Origin: a virus
DNA: 40,517 bases
Virus record (IMG/VR): IMGVR_UViG_3300013114_000244
Location: 1 to 40,517 of that record
Strand: one strand, 5' to 3'
Each line of letters opens with the position of its first letter. Positions within the stretch are counted from its first letter, which is position 1. The translations under genes and the position numbers were made by a program. Of the stretch, positions 24,868 through 32,372 are shown one piece after another. The notes beneath the pieces were generated by a model. The model worked only from the letters and a program-made list of their open reading frames with translations, searched no databases and was not told where the DNA came from.

Positions 24868-25494
24868 ATGGCAATATCAACACTTTCAAAATTTACAGTA
24901 CCTTTAGCAAACGATCAAAGTTCAGCATCACAAGGCTTATTGATGCCAAAACTACAATATCGTTTTAGATGTATCCTAGAAAATTTTGGAGTATCAACAC
25001 CAAGATCAGAAATTACAAAACAAGTAATGGATGTTACAAGACCAAACTTAACTTTTGATAACGTAACATTAGATGTTTACAACTCAAGAGTTTATATGGC
25101 AGGTAAACACGTTTGGGATCCAATTACAATTACAATAAGAGATGACGTTAATAATTCAGTTACTAAACTTGTTGGCGAACAAATTCAAAAACAATTTGAT
25201 TTCTTTGAACAATCAAGTGCGGCATCTGGTATTGATTACAAATTTACAACTAGAATTGAAATGCTTGACGGTGGAGGTGGATCATCTACACCAAACGTAT
25301 TAGAAACATTTGAATTATATGGTGCGTATGTTGAAAACGTAAACTATAATACACTAGCATATGCAACTTCTGATCCAGCAACAATTACAATGTCTATAAG
25401 ATACGACAACTGTATACAAACACCACAAGGTACAGGAATTGGTACAGCAGTATCAAGAACAATCGGTACACTAGCAACAGGTGGTGGACAATAA
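24868..25494 (+). CDS. 19: Tail tube protein (T4 gp19-like)
   Basis: 208 residues (T4 163). Typical tube features are the N-terminal LMPKLQYRFRCILENFG, ITKQVMDVTRPNLTFDNVTLDVYNSRVYMAGKHVWDPITITIRDDV (~residues 50-95), and ELYGAYVENVNYNTLAYATSDPATITMSIRYDN near the C-terminus, ending in a Gly/Thr-rich tail. It polymerises inside the sheath to form the DNA conduit. It lies directly downstream of the sheath, as in T4, and is followed by a strong terminator. Confidence 0.93.
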   Translation: MAISTLSKFTVPLANDQSSASQGLLMPKLQYRFRCILENFGVSTPRSEITKQVMDVTRPNLTFDNVTLDVYNSRVYMAGKHVWDPITITIRDDVNNSVTKLVGEQIQKQFDFFEQSSAASGIDYKFTTRIEMLDGGGGSSTPNVLETFELYGAYVENVNYNTLAYATSDPATITMSIRYDNCIQTPQGTGIGTAVSRTIGTLATGGGQ

Positions 25495-25520
25495 AATTTA
25501 ACTTGCAATTATAATGAAAG

Positions 25521-25545
25521 AAGCGCCTTTAACGGCGCTTTTTTT
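25521..25545 (+). terminator. Intrinsic terminator after the tube gene
   Basis: 7-bp stem AAGCGCC / GGCGCTT with a 6-nt loop and a T run, ending the sheath-tube unit. An exact late octamer starts 5 nt later. Confidence 0.9.
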
Positions 25546-25550
25546 ATGGC

Positions 25551-25558
25551 TATAAATA
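25551..25558 (+). promoter_or_regulatory. Late promoter (TATAAATA)
   Basis: Exact TATAAATA, 7 nt before ATG 25566. The bases between (CAAGGGT) contain a GGG, but the predicted transcript start is too close to the ATG for it to act as a ribosome-binding site. Confidence 0.8.
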
Positions 25559-25565
25559 CAAGGGT

Positions 25566-26948
25566 ATGCCAAGTATTAATAGTTTTCTTAAAGGATTTCA
25601 AGACGGCCTTCCAGGAATGAAGGATTTCCGTCATGCTTCACGATTATATATTGACGATCATTTTAAACTTGCACCAAAACAAAAATTTCTCTTTCATGTA
25701 GTATTAACACTTAATGACGTTGTAACTCAAAGAAAATTTACTCCTAATGAATTAATAGAATTGAATATGCTAGTAAAAAGCTGTGAACTTCCTCGTTACA
25801 ATATGAACATAGAGGAAAAAACTCAATATAATAAAAAAATGTATACAGCAACACGTATCGCATATGATCCTATAAACATTACATTTCATGATGATCATGC
25901 TGATACTGTAAATGCTTTTTGGAAAAAATATTATGAATATAATGTTGCAGATTCAGTACATCTTAATGAAGAACTTGCAGAAAAATATGCTAAAGATGAT
26001 TATTATACAACAAATAGAAAAACTACAAAGTGGGGTTTAGATACTCCTAAACAAAGTAAACTTCCATTTATAAAAAATATTGAAATTTTTGTATTACACA
26101 AACAAAGATTTACATCATTTAGATTGATTAATCCTGTTATTGGTTCATTTAATCATGACAATTTAGACCAAGCAGATGGAACTGGTATTATGCAAAATAC
26201 AATGCAAGTTTTATATGAAACTGTAAGATACAAAGCAGGAGTGGTTGGAAAATCGGCAATAACAGGATGGGCTACATTACACTATGATAATGAGCCTTCA
26301 CCTTTAAGTGTATTAGGTAAAGGTACAAATTCTCTTTTTGGTCCTGGGGGTGTTGTGGATGGCATTGGTTCTGTAATAGGTATGGCTAGAGAAGGAAATA
26401 TTTTAGGTGCAATTATTGGTGCGTCAAACACATATAATAATGCTAAAAAAATGAAAAAATCAGCGGTCAAAGAAGAATTAAAAGGAATTGTTAAAGAAGG
26501 TGTTTTAGAAGTTGGCAAACAAGCAGGTACAATTACAAATCCTGTTGGTTCTTTTGCAGTTGGCGCCGTGGCGGCAACAGCACTAACTCTTGCAACTGCA
26601 AAAGGTACAGTCGATAATAAAAATCGACAAAATACAACAGTAATATCGGCTCCACAATTAGATACTGTAAATTTTCTTACACCAGATGAATCTTATACTC
26701 TTATAACAACAAACACAACCGTAAGAGATGCAATCGCGGCAGGTATATATTATAAAGACATTGGTTCTCGAAAAGGTTTAACAGTAGCAGAAAGTGACAT
26801 AGAATATTCAGGCTCTCTTGATACAACAAAAACAGTATATAGAGCTAAAGCAAATACAGATATTCGTAAACTTGTAACAGAAGGATATATAAAAATTAAT
26901 AGAGATACACAAAACGTATCTATTATAACTGAAAAGGCAAACTTATAA
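25566..26948 (+). CDS. Tail-tube-fold or baseplate protein, unknown
   Basis: 460 residues. The first ~235 residues resemble the tube-protein fold family: PKQKFLFHVVLTLN, VKSCELPRYNMNIEEKTQYNKKMYTATRIAYDPINITFHDDHADTVNAFWKKYYEYN (~residues 70-128), then IEIFVLHKQRFTSFRLINPVIGSF. The strand-then-'P-I-x-I-T-F-H-D-D' pattern matches tube and tube-initiator proteins. Residues ~255-350 are Gly/Ala-rich (GPGGVVDGIGSVIGMA, VGAVAATALTLATAKG) and could be flexible or membrane-active. The C-terminal ~100 residues form another small domain. Position after gp19 suggests a tube-end or baseplate hub protein. The T4 counterpart is not certain. Confidence 0.6.
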   Translation: MPSINSFLKGFQDGLPGMKDFRHASRLYIDDHFKLAPKQKFLFHVVLTLNDVVTQRKFTPNELIELNMLVKSCELPRYNMNIEEKTQYNKKMYTATRIAYDPINITFHDDHADTVNAFWKKYYEYNVADSVHLNEELAEKYAKDDYYTTNRKTTKWGLDTPKQSKLPFIKNIEIFVLHKQRFTSFRLINPVIGSFNHDNLDQADGTGIMQNTMQVLYETVRYKAGVVGKSAITGWATLHYDNEPSPLSVLGKGTNSLFGPGGVVDGIGSVIGMAREGNILGAIIGASNTYNNAKKMKKSAVKEELKGIVKEGVLEVGKQAGTITNPVGSFAVGAVAATALTLATAKGTVDNKNRQNTTVISAPQLDTVNFLTPDESYTLITTNTTVRDAIAAGIYYKDIGSRKGLTVAESDIEYSGSLDTTKTVYRAKANTDIRKLVTEGYIKINRDTQNVSIITEKANL

Positions 26949-27325
26949 TGGCAAATTCTTATACAAACCTACCTCCTAAAGATAAAAATCAGTTAGATAA
27001 AACAATTGAAAAATTAACTACATCAAATTATCAAGAAGAATTTCAATTTAACGTTGGTGAATATGACGCGGCAATTGCCTTTTTTGTTAAAAGAGGATTT
27101 TCAAGAAGTGCGGCCGAAACAACTGCTTATATAATTTTACAACAAGCAAAAATAGATTCGGTAAGTCCTCAACAAATTTTAGATCAACTTACAGTCTCCT
27201 CTCCAGCTCAACTTTCTGAATTAATAACAATTATATTAAATGCCAATAGATATAAATCAAGTAGATTAGGAGTAAGGCAAACTCGTACAACGAAAGATAC
27301 TGTGTCTAGAAACATTCTAGACTAA
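26948..27325 (+). CDS. Small helical protein in the head-completion cluster
   Basis: 125 residues, coupled to both neighbours by TAATG overlaps, so the protein is made in step with the tube-like protein and gp4. Predicted mostly helical (LDKTIEKLTTSNYQEEF, AAIAFFVKRGFSRSAAETTAYIILQQ). The C-terminus (VRQTRTTKDTVSRNILD) is polar. I recognise no T4 homologue. A virion-assembly role is inferred from the strict coupling. Confidence 0.6.
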   Translation: MANSYTNLPPKDKNQLDKTIEKLTTSNYQEEFQFNVGEYDAAIAFFVKRGFSRSAAETTAYIILQQAKIDSVSPQQILDQLTVSSPAQLSELITIILNANRYKSSRLGVRQTRTTKDTVSRNILD

Positions 27326-27765
27326 TGATACCAAGATTTGCTAAAGGAAAATTTTCATTAAAAAATCCAGAAAAATATGTTGGACTAAAAACGCCAACTT
27401 ATAGAAGTAGTTGGGAACACGGATTTATGAGATTATGTGATGAACATCCTAACGTATATAAATGGGCTAGTGAATCAATAAAAATACCTTATAGGCACCC
27501 ATTAACAGGCAAGTATACAATCTATGTACCGGATTTTTTCATTGTTTACATGGACAAAGAAGGGCGTAAACACGCCGAAATGGTTGAAGTTAAGCCATTG
27601 TCCCAGACTTCTCTAGAATCTGCTGGTAAAAGTATGGGCAAAAAGAAACAAGTTATAATTAATCGTGCTAAATGGGAGGCCGCTTCTGCCTATGCTCGAC
27701 AAAATAAAATGATATTTAGAGTAGTATCAGAAGACCAATTATTCCATCAAGGTACACGTAAATAA
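27325..27765 (+). CDS. 4: Head completion protein (T4 gp4-like)
   Basis: 146 residues, close to T4 gp4 (150). The diagnostic run is TYRSSWEHGFMRLCDEHPNVYKWASESIKIPYRHPLTGKYTIYVPDFFI (~residues 25-73), then MVEVKPLSQTSLES (~residues 88-101). The arrangement (E...PDF...E-x-K) is the restriction-endonuclease-like nuclease core known in this family, with Asp and Glu/Lys residues retained. gp4 is added to filled heads and is needed for their completion. It is translationally coupled to the upstream gene. Confidence 0.88.
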   Translation: MIPRFAKGKFSLKNPEKYVGLKTPTYRSSWEHGFMRLCDEHPNVYKWASESIKIPYRHPLTGKYTIYVPDFFIVYMDKEGRKHAEMVEVKPLSQTSLESAGKSMGKKKQVIINRAKWEAASAYARQNKMIFRVVSEDQLFHQGTRK

Positions 27766-27770
27766 TCAAA

Positions 27771-28319
27771 ATGACTAAAAAGTTAGAAGACATATTAAAT
27801 TTACCAAACGTTAAAGAAGCATTTGCTAAAGTAGATGCAAAAGAAAAAGAAAAAGAAACTAAACAAATAAATGGTACTGTACCTAAAAATGTCGATCCAA
27901 TTACTGCAAAAAATTTAGAAAAAACATATGCTGAATTTGATAAAATTGCGGCCTCATTACCTCAAGTAAAAGGACTAGGAGAACTGTCAGATTTAGAATT
28001 AGATAAATTAGCAACCGAGGCAGAAGAATCATATAAGAATTTAATGGACTTGGGTATGAACGTAGACTCACGTTATTCAGGACGTATTTTTGAGGTTGCA
28101 AGTACTATGTTACGTAATGCCATAGATGCAAAAGGCTCTAAAATAGACAAAAAACTAAAAATGGTGGAATTACAACTTAAAAAGCTAAAAATAGACAAAA
28201 CAGGTAAAGACGACTTGGGTACTATTGAAGAAAGTGACGGATTTGTTATATCAGATCGTAACGAATTAATGAAGAAGTTGCTTAAAACAGATGACGCCAA
28301 GAGTGAAGATAAAGACTAA
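27771..28319 (+). CDS. 16: Terminase small subunit (T4 gp16-like)
   Basis: 182 residues (T4 164). After an acidic/lysine-rich N-terminal third, the central helix pair SYKNLMDLGMNVDSRYSGRIFEVASTMLRNAIDAKGSKIDKKLKMVELQLKKLK (~residues 84-137) matches the gp16 oligomerisation core (T4 '[29 protein letters not shown]...'). The C-terminus has VISDRNELMKKLLK, like the T4 'PTELMDEI' region. It recognises phage DNA and stimulates gp17 for packaging. The stop codon TAA is part of the next late promoter octamer. Confidence 0.78.
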   Translation: MTKKLEDILNLPNVKEAFAKVDAKEKEKETKQINGTVPKNVDPITAKNLEKTYAEFDKIAASLPQVKGLGELSDLELDKLATEAEESYKNLMDLGMNVDSRYSGRIFEVASTMLRNAIDAKGSKIDKKLKMVELQLKKLKIDKTGKDDLGTIEESDGFVISDRNELMKKLLKTDDAKSEDKD

Positions 28320-28322
28320 ATA
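28315..28322 (+). promoter_or_regulatory. Late promoter variant (ACTAAATA) overlapping a stop codon
   Basis: ACTAAATA contains the gp16 stop TAA (28317-28319) and ends 8 nt before ATG 28331. The downstream octanucleotide GTACTAAT resembles ATACTAAC after the promoter at 264. Confidence 0.6.
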
Positions 28323-28330
28323 GTACTAAT

Positions 28331-28930
28331 ATGAGCACGTTTACAAAATATCTAACAGAATCAGTTAAGACCTATGAATATAAAATCAAAATAGCGGGTG
28401 ATATTGAAAAAGGCTTCGCTAATCGTTTGGAAACTGCTTGTCAAAAATTTGAAATACAAAAATTATCAGCAGGAAAGAAAACTCCAATACAATCGCTACC
28501 TTTAGACTTTCCAACAATAAAAAATGAATCTGTTACAATTTTCGATCTTCAAACTTCTTATCCAGTTGCAGTAAATGAATTAAGAGAATATATTGCTGAT
28601 TATATGAGAATTTCTCCAGCTTGTGTAGTTGTAAGAAAACCAGGAGAACCATCAGAAGAATATCAAGAAACAATTGCAAATGCAACTAAATCAGAATACA
28701 AAAATAAACTTCATGACATAGAATATAAAGACGCACCTAAAGTAAATGCAGAAGATTTTCATTCTACGAAAGCAAACATGAGTTTGTTAAAAGAATTATT
28801 AAAAGACAGAGATCTTAATAAGGAAGAAACTCCAAAAGAAAAAGAAAATATTACAACTAAAGAAGACTCACCAGCAGATTCTCCATTTACAAAAACAACA
28901 AATCCACATCCGGATCCAAAGAGAAAATAA
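28331..28930 (+). CDS. Putative internal head protein, unknown
   Basis: 199 residues. The N-terminus MSTFTKYLTE-S resembles the T4 capsid-targeting sequence of internal proteins (MKTYQEFIAE-A), including the prohead-protease pattern hydrophobic-x-Glu at residues 8-10. This suggests entry into the prohead and cleavage after Glu10. The middle (KIKIAGDIEKGFANRLETACQ, ETACQKFEIQKLSAG, TPIQSLPLDFPTIKNESVTIFDLQTSYP) is a small alpha/beta domain. The last ~60 residues are a disordered Lys/Glu/Pro tail. It lies between the terminase subunits. The family is seen in marine T4-like phages, with function unknown to me. Confidence 0.6.
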   Translation: MSTFTKYLTESVKTYEYKIKIAGDIEKGFANRLETACQKFEIQKLSAGKKTPIQSLPLDFPTIKNESVTIFDLQTSYPVAVNELREYIADYMRISPACVVVRKPGEPSEEYQETIANATKSEYKNKLHDIEYKDAPKVNAEDFHSTKANMSLLKELLKDRDLNKEETPKEKENITTKEDSPADSPFTKTTNPHPDPKRK

Positions 28931-28932
28931 TT

Positions 28933-29001
28933 ATGCCTTGTAATAATCCAAATTGTCAGTGTGAAAATTGTACTTGTGAAAATTGTACTTGCAGAGAATA
29001 A
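28933..29001 (+). CDS. 22-residue cysteine-rich metallothionein-like microprotein
   Basis: ATG 28933 to TAA 28999-29001. Seven of 22 residues are Cys, in the order C-x4-C-x-C-x2-C-x-C-x2-C-x-C. The unit CENCT is repeated exactly (CENCTCENCTC), with interspersed acidic Glu and Asn. Such dense C-x-C spacing is typical of metal-thiolate binding (Zn, Cu, Cd). It sits 2 nt after the putative internal head protein and one in-frame codon before the next ATG (29005), so it is probably co-translated. No clear Shine-Dalgarno. It could buffer metal in the virion or in the infected cell. Short length keeps the confidence moderate. Confidence 0.55.
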   Translation: MPCNNPNCQCENCTCENCTCRE

Positions 29002-29004
29002 ATT

Positions 29005-30498
29005 ATGGAAATGGTTGACGTTTTACAAAAACTAAAAGAAATTACTAACAAATCTCCAGAAGTTGCAAAAGCAATTAAAAGTGTAGAATCAACAACTAAT
29101 CCAAAAACCGAAGTTGCACCTCCAGGAAGAGAAAAACAAGTAAAAGCATTAAAAGGAAAAGTAGACAATCCTTATGCAGTTGCTTGGTCATCTTATAATA
29201 AATCTAAAGGCAAAAAAGAATCAATAAAAGAAGGCGGAATGTCAGACGTACATATTGGTGCACAAGAAAAAGTTGGTGAATATGTTGATCAAGACGGCAA
29301 TCTTTCGGCACCTAAACAAGATGTATTACAATCATTAGAACAACAAAGAGCATCAGCTCCTTTTCCAGAATCATATGAAATTGAAACTGCAATAAAAATG
29401 GTACAAGATGATTTTGATGACAACGGTCAAGCAAAAGCAGAATATGAACCTGATCCAGAAGACAATATTCCACACGATGTAGATACACAAATGAATATGG
29501 ACGCACCAGCAGAAGAACAACCAATAAAAGAAGCACCAAATCCTAAAAGAGAAGCTATACAAACTCTTGAAGCATTAAGAGATATGGTTATGGAATTACC
29601 TATATCCGATGATGCTAAAACTTCGGCCCATACAGCATTAGATCAAGTGTCAGACGATATCATGATGGACACAGCTACTGATGAAGAAGCAACTGCAGAA
29701 GAACCAAAAATTGAAGAAGATACTCTTAATATAAATGGAATGACAACTGAAGAAGATGTTATTAGCATGATTCAAGATACTATAAGTGCTGGAAAAGGTG
29801 ACGATGCAAAAGATTACCTAGAACAGTTTAAACAGTATCTATTTGTAAAATCAGGTGGACGAGCGGAGTCAAAAGAACTAAATACAGAAACAATGAAAAA
29901 AGAAGATAAAAAACCCCTTAAAGAAGCAATTACAATGTCTGCAGACACACCTCAAGAAGCAGGTATGTTAATGCAAATTTTAAAACTTGCAGGTGTACAA
30001 CAAGTAACACCTGATATGATTGGTGCAGAAGAACCAACAGCAGATGTACCAACTAATGATGCCGATCACGATCATAACAACGACGGCGAACAAGATCACG
30101 CACCACAAGATTGTAATGTTTGCTCTGGTGACGATGCAATTGGCTCACAAGGAATGGGTAATATGAGAGATATAATCTCTAAAAATGATAATGATGAACA
30201 AGCAGAAGAAACTTGGGATAATGCACCAGATGAAAAAGTTGACGACCTTGACACATTAGTGAACGTTCATTCAGGTGGCTTAAACAAACAAAAACAACAA
30301 GTAAGAAAAGAATATCCAGGTGACAATCCACTTGCCGCCGAAGATAAAATTAGCGAAGAAGATTTAGCCAATAGTTTAAGAACACAATACGAAGGCTTTA
30401 AAAAATCTTACCAAGAAGCAACAAAAGTTGCTGAAACAAAAGCAGAACCAAAAGAAGAAGAAGAAGTAAAGAAAGAAGCTGTTGCTGACAAAAAATAA
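29005..30498 (+). CDS. Large acidic protein, probable virion or prohead component
   Basis: 497 residues, rich in Asp, Glu, Gln and Lys and largely predicted disordered with short helices (KREAIQTLEALRDMVMELPISDDAKTSAHTALDQV, ~residues 175-210; MLMQILKLAGVQQVTPDMI, ~320-340). NPYAVAWSSYNKSKGKKE (~54-71) and EETWDNAPDEKVDDLDT / SGGLNKQKQQ (~403-433) are conserved in proteins of marine T4-like phages. Also present are a His/Asp-rich patch (DADHDHNNDGEQDH) and a CNVC pair. IKEA and LKEA motifs resemble prohead-protease sites, so it may be a core or scaffold-type protein. It is in the same frame as the Cys-rich microprotein just upstream. Confidence 0.55.
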   Translation: MEMVDVLQKLKEITNKSPEVAKAIKSVESTTNPKTEVAPPGREKQVKALKGKVDNPYAVAWSSYNKSKGKKESIKEGGMSDVHIGAQEKVGEYVDQDGNLSAPKQDVLQSLEQQRASAPFPESYEIETAIKMVQDDFDDNGQAKAEYEPDPEDNIPHDVDTQMNMDAPAEEQPIKEAPNPKREAIQTLEALRDMVMELPISDDAKTSAHTALDQVSDDIMMDTATDEEATAEEPKIEEDTLNINGMTTEEDVISMIQDTISAGKGDDAKDYLEQFKQYLFVKSGGRAESKELNTETMKKEDKKPLKEAITMSADTPQEAGMLMQILKLAGVQQVTPDMIGAEEPTADVPTNDADHDHNNDGEQDHAPQDCNVCSGDDAIGSQGMGNMRDIISKNDNDEQAEETWDNAPDEKVDDLDTLVNVHSGGLNKQKQQVRKEYPGDNPLAAEDKISEEDLANSLRTQYEGFKKSYQEATKVAETKAEPKEEEEVKKEAVADKK

Positions 30499-30510
30499 AA
30501 ACAATCAAAT

Positions 30511-30729
30511 ATGAGCATAAACGGAAAAGTAAAATGGTATAATGGAACCAAAGGATTTGGTTTTATTGCCAGAGAAGACAACGAAAAAGATGTATTTGTT
30601 CACAGAACGGCTCTTCAAGCCGCAGGTATACCCAACCTGAGAGAAGGTGAACAATTAACATTTGATGTAGATATAGCGGCAAAAGGACCTTGCGCCGTTA
30701 ATTTACAAAAACCTGACATAAACAGTTAG
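30511..30729 (+). CDS. Cold-shock domain protein (CspA-like)
   Basis: 72 residues, a single OB-fold cold-shock domain. GKVKWYNGTKGFGFIARED (residues 5-23) contains RNP1 (KGFGFI), and DVFVHRTALQAAGI contains RNP2 (VFVH). GEQLTFDVDIAAKGPCAVNL completes the domain. Csp proteins bind single-stranded RNA and DNA and act as RNA chaperones or antiterminators. Host-like csp genes occur in some phages. No Shine-Dalgarno is visible and the 12-nt gap from the upstream stop suggests re-initiation. It immediately precedes the large terminase gene. Late expression is likely. Whether it acts on leaderless phage mRNAs is speculation. Confidence 0.9.
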   Translation: MSINGKVKWYNGTKGFGFIAREDNEKDVFVHRTALQAAGIPNLREGEQLTFDVDIAAKGPCAVNLQKPDINS

Positions 30730-30749
30730 TTTTCTTAACATAAAATAGC

Positions 30750-30757
30750 CTTAAATA
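30750..30757 (+). promoter_or_regulatory. Late promoter variant (CTTAAATA)
   Basis: CTTAAATA, 7 nt before ATG 30765 of the large terminase gene. The intervening CAACACT lacks any Shine-Dalgarno. Confidence 0.55.
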
Positions 30758-30764
30758 CAACACT

Positions 30765-32360
30765 ATGGCGTATGTATCGTTAGACAGTGAACAGGTAAAA
30801 CGTGCCCATAAAAAGCACAAATATACCAAAGAACAAGTCTTACAACTCGAACAGTGTATGAACACAAAGACTGGACCGTTGTATTTCATGGAAACATTTA
30901 TGAGAATACAACATCCAACTAAAGGTGAAATGGCTTTTCATCCTTATTCTTTTCAAAAAAGATTAATTGAATCATATAACAATTATCGATTTTCTGTATC
31001 AATGCTACCACGACAAACAGGTAAAACAACCTGTGCGGCAGGATATATTATTTGGTATGCTATGTTCCATCCAGATTCATCTATATTAATTGCGGCACAC
31101 AAATACGCAGGTGCGTCTGACATTATGTCACGTGTAAGATTTTCATACGAAATGTTACCTGAATGGATTAAAGCTGGAGTAACGCAATACAATAGAAATT
31201 CTATAGAATTTGACAATGGTTCAAAAATAATAGCAACTACTACAACTGAAAATACTGGGCGGGGTATGTCTTTAACAATGATATATTGTGATGAGTTTGC
31301 ATTCGTGCAACCACCAGATAAAGCAAAAGAATTTTGGACGTCACTATCTCCTACCTTGTCAACAGGAGGTAAGTGTATGATTACATCAACTCCAAACTCT
31401 GATGAAGATCAATTTGCGTTAATTTGGAAAGAAGCTAATAAAAAATTCGATGAATACGGCAATGATAAAATTGTAGGAACTAATGGCTTCTATGCCATGA
31501 AAGCTCACTGGTCAGAACATCCTGAACGAGATGATAAGTGGGCAGAAACTGAAAAAGCAAGAATAGGTGAGGAAAGATTTAGACGAGAACACGAATGTGA
31601 GTTTATAATCTTTGATGAAACATTAATTAACTCTACAACATTAGCAGAAATGGAAGGTACTCTTCCTATAGAAAGTACAGGACAGGTACGTTGGTATAAA
31701 AGACCCACACCAGGACATACATATATGGTATCATTAGATCCAAGCATGGGTACAGGTGGCGACTATGCGGCTATACAAGTATTTGAATTGCCAACATTTG
31801 AGCAAGTTGCAGAATGGCGTCATAATGAAACACCAATGAATCAGCAAATTAGAATATTACAAGGAATTACCAAACATATACATGACACTATAATAGAGAA
31901 AGATGCAGGTGCTACTCCACAAATATTTTATTCAATGGAAAATAATGCAATTGGTGAGGCGGCACTTTTAAGAGTTATGGATATTGGCGAAGAAAATATT
32001 ATAGGTATGTTCTTATCAGAACCTATTAGAAGAGGACATAGACGAAAATTTAGAAGAGGATTTAATACTACTGCAAAACATAAAATTGATGCTTGTACAA
32101 AATTTAAAGAACTTGTAGAAAATAACAAACTACAAATTAACTCTAAATTGCTTATAACAGAATTAAAGGATTTTGTTGCAATAGGTATGAGTTATAAAGC
32201 TAAACCAGGACAACACGACGATTTAGTTAGTGCTTGTTTATTAATGACACGTATGATAAAAGTACTTGCAGATTTTGATCCTAAAATATTCGAAAAATGG
32301 ACTGATAGAACATCTGAATGGACTGCACCAATGCCAATCTTCGCAAACCTATACGGATAA
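30765..32360 (+). CDS. 17: Terminase large subunit (T4 gp17-like)
   Basis: 531 residues. The ATPase half has Walker A MLPRQTGKTT at residues 80-89 (Lys87), Walker B MIYCDE at 172-177 (Asp176/Glu177) and a coupling motif ITSTPNS. The nuclease half shows SLDPSMGTGGDYAA from residue 323 (Asp325), then a central acidic strand (IFYSMENNAIGEA), and QHDDLVSACLL with Asp485/Asp486. These give the RNase-H-fold metal site that cuts concatemers. The protein packages DNA into the head through the portal with gp16. T4 gp17 is 610 residues. The mRNA is predicted near-leaderless. Confidence 0.95.
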   Translation: MAYVSLDSEQVKRAHKKHKYTKEQVLQLEQCMNTKTGPLYFMETFMRIQHPTKGEMAFHPYSFQKRLIESYNNYRFSVSMLPRQTGKTTCAAGYIIWYAMFHPDSSILIAAHKYAGASDIMSRVRFSYEMLPEWIKAGVTQYNRNSIEFDNGSKIIATTTTENTGRGMSLTMIYCDEFAFVQPPDKAKEFWTSLSPTLSTGGKCMITSTPNSDEDQFALIWKEANKKFDEYGNDKIVGTNGFYAMKAHWSEHPERDDKWAETEKARIGEERFRREHECEFIIFDETLINSTTLAEMEGTLPIESTGQVRWYKRPTPGHTYMVSLDPSMGTGGDYAAIQVFELPTFEQVAEWRHNETPMNQQIRILQGITKHIHDTIIEKDAGATPQIFYSMENNAIGEAALLRVMDIGEENIIGMFLSEPIRRGHRRKFRRGFNTTAKHKIDACTKFKELVENNKLQINSKLLITELKDFVAIGMSYKAKPGQHDDLVSACLLMTRMIKVLADFDPKIFEKWTDRTSEWTAPMPIFANLYG

Positions 32361-32366
32361 TAAATA
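32359..32366 (+). promoter_or_regulatory. Late promoter variant (AATAAATA) overlapping the gp17 stop
   Basis: AATAAATA shares two bases with the gp17 stop codon (32358-32360) and lies 6 nt before ATG 32373, consistent with a leaderless transcript. Confidence 0.6.
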
Positions 32367-32372
32367 CACTAT

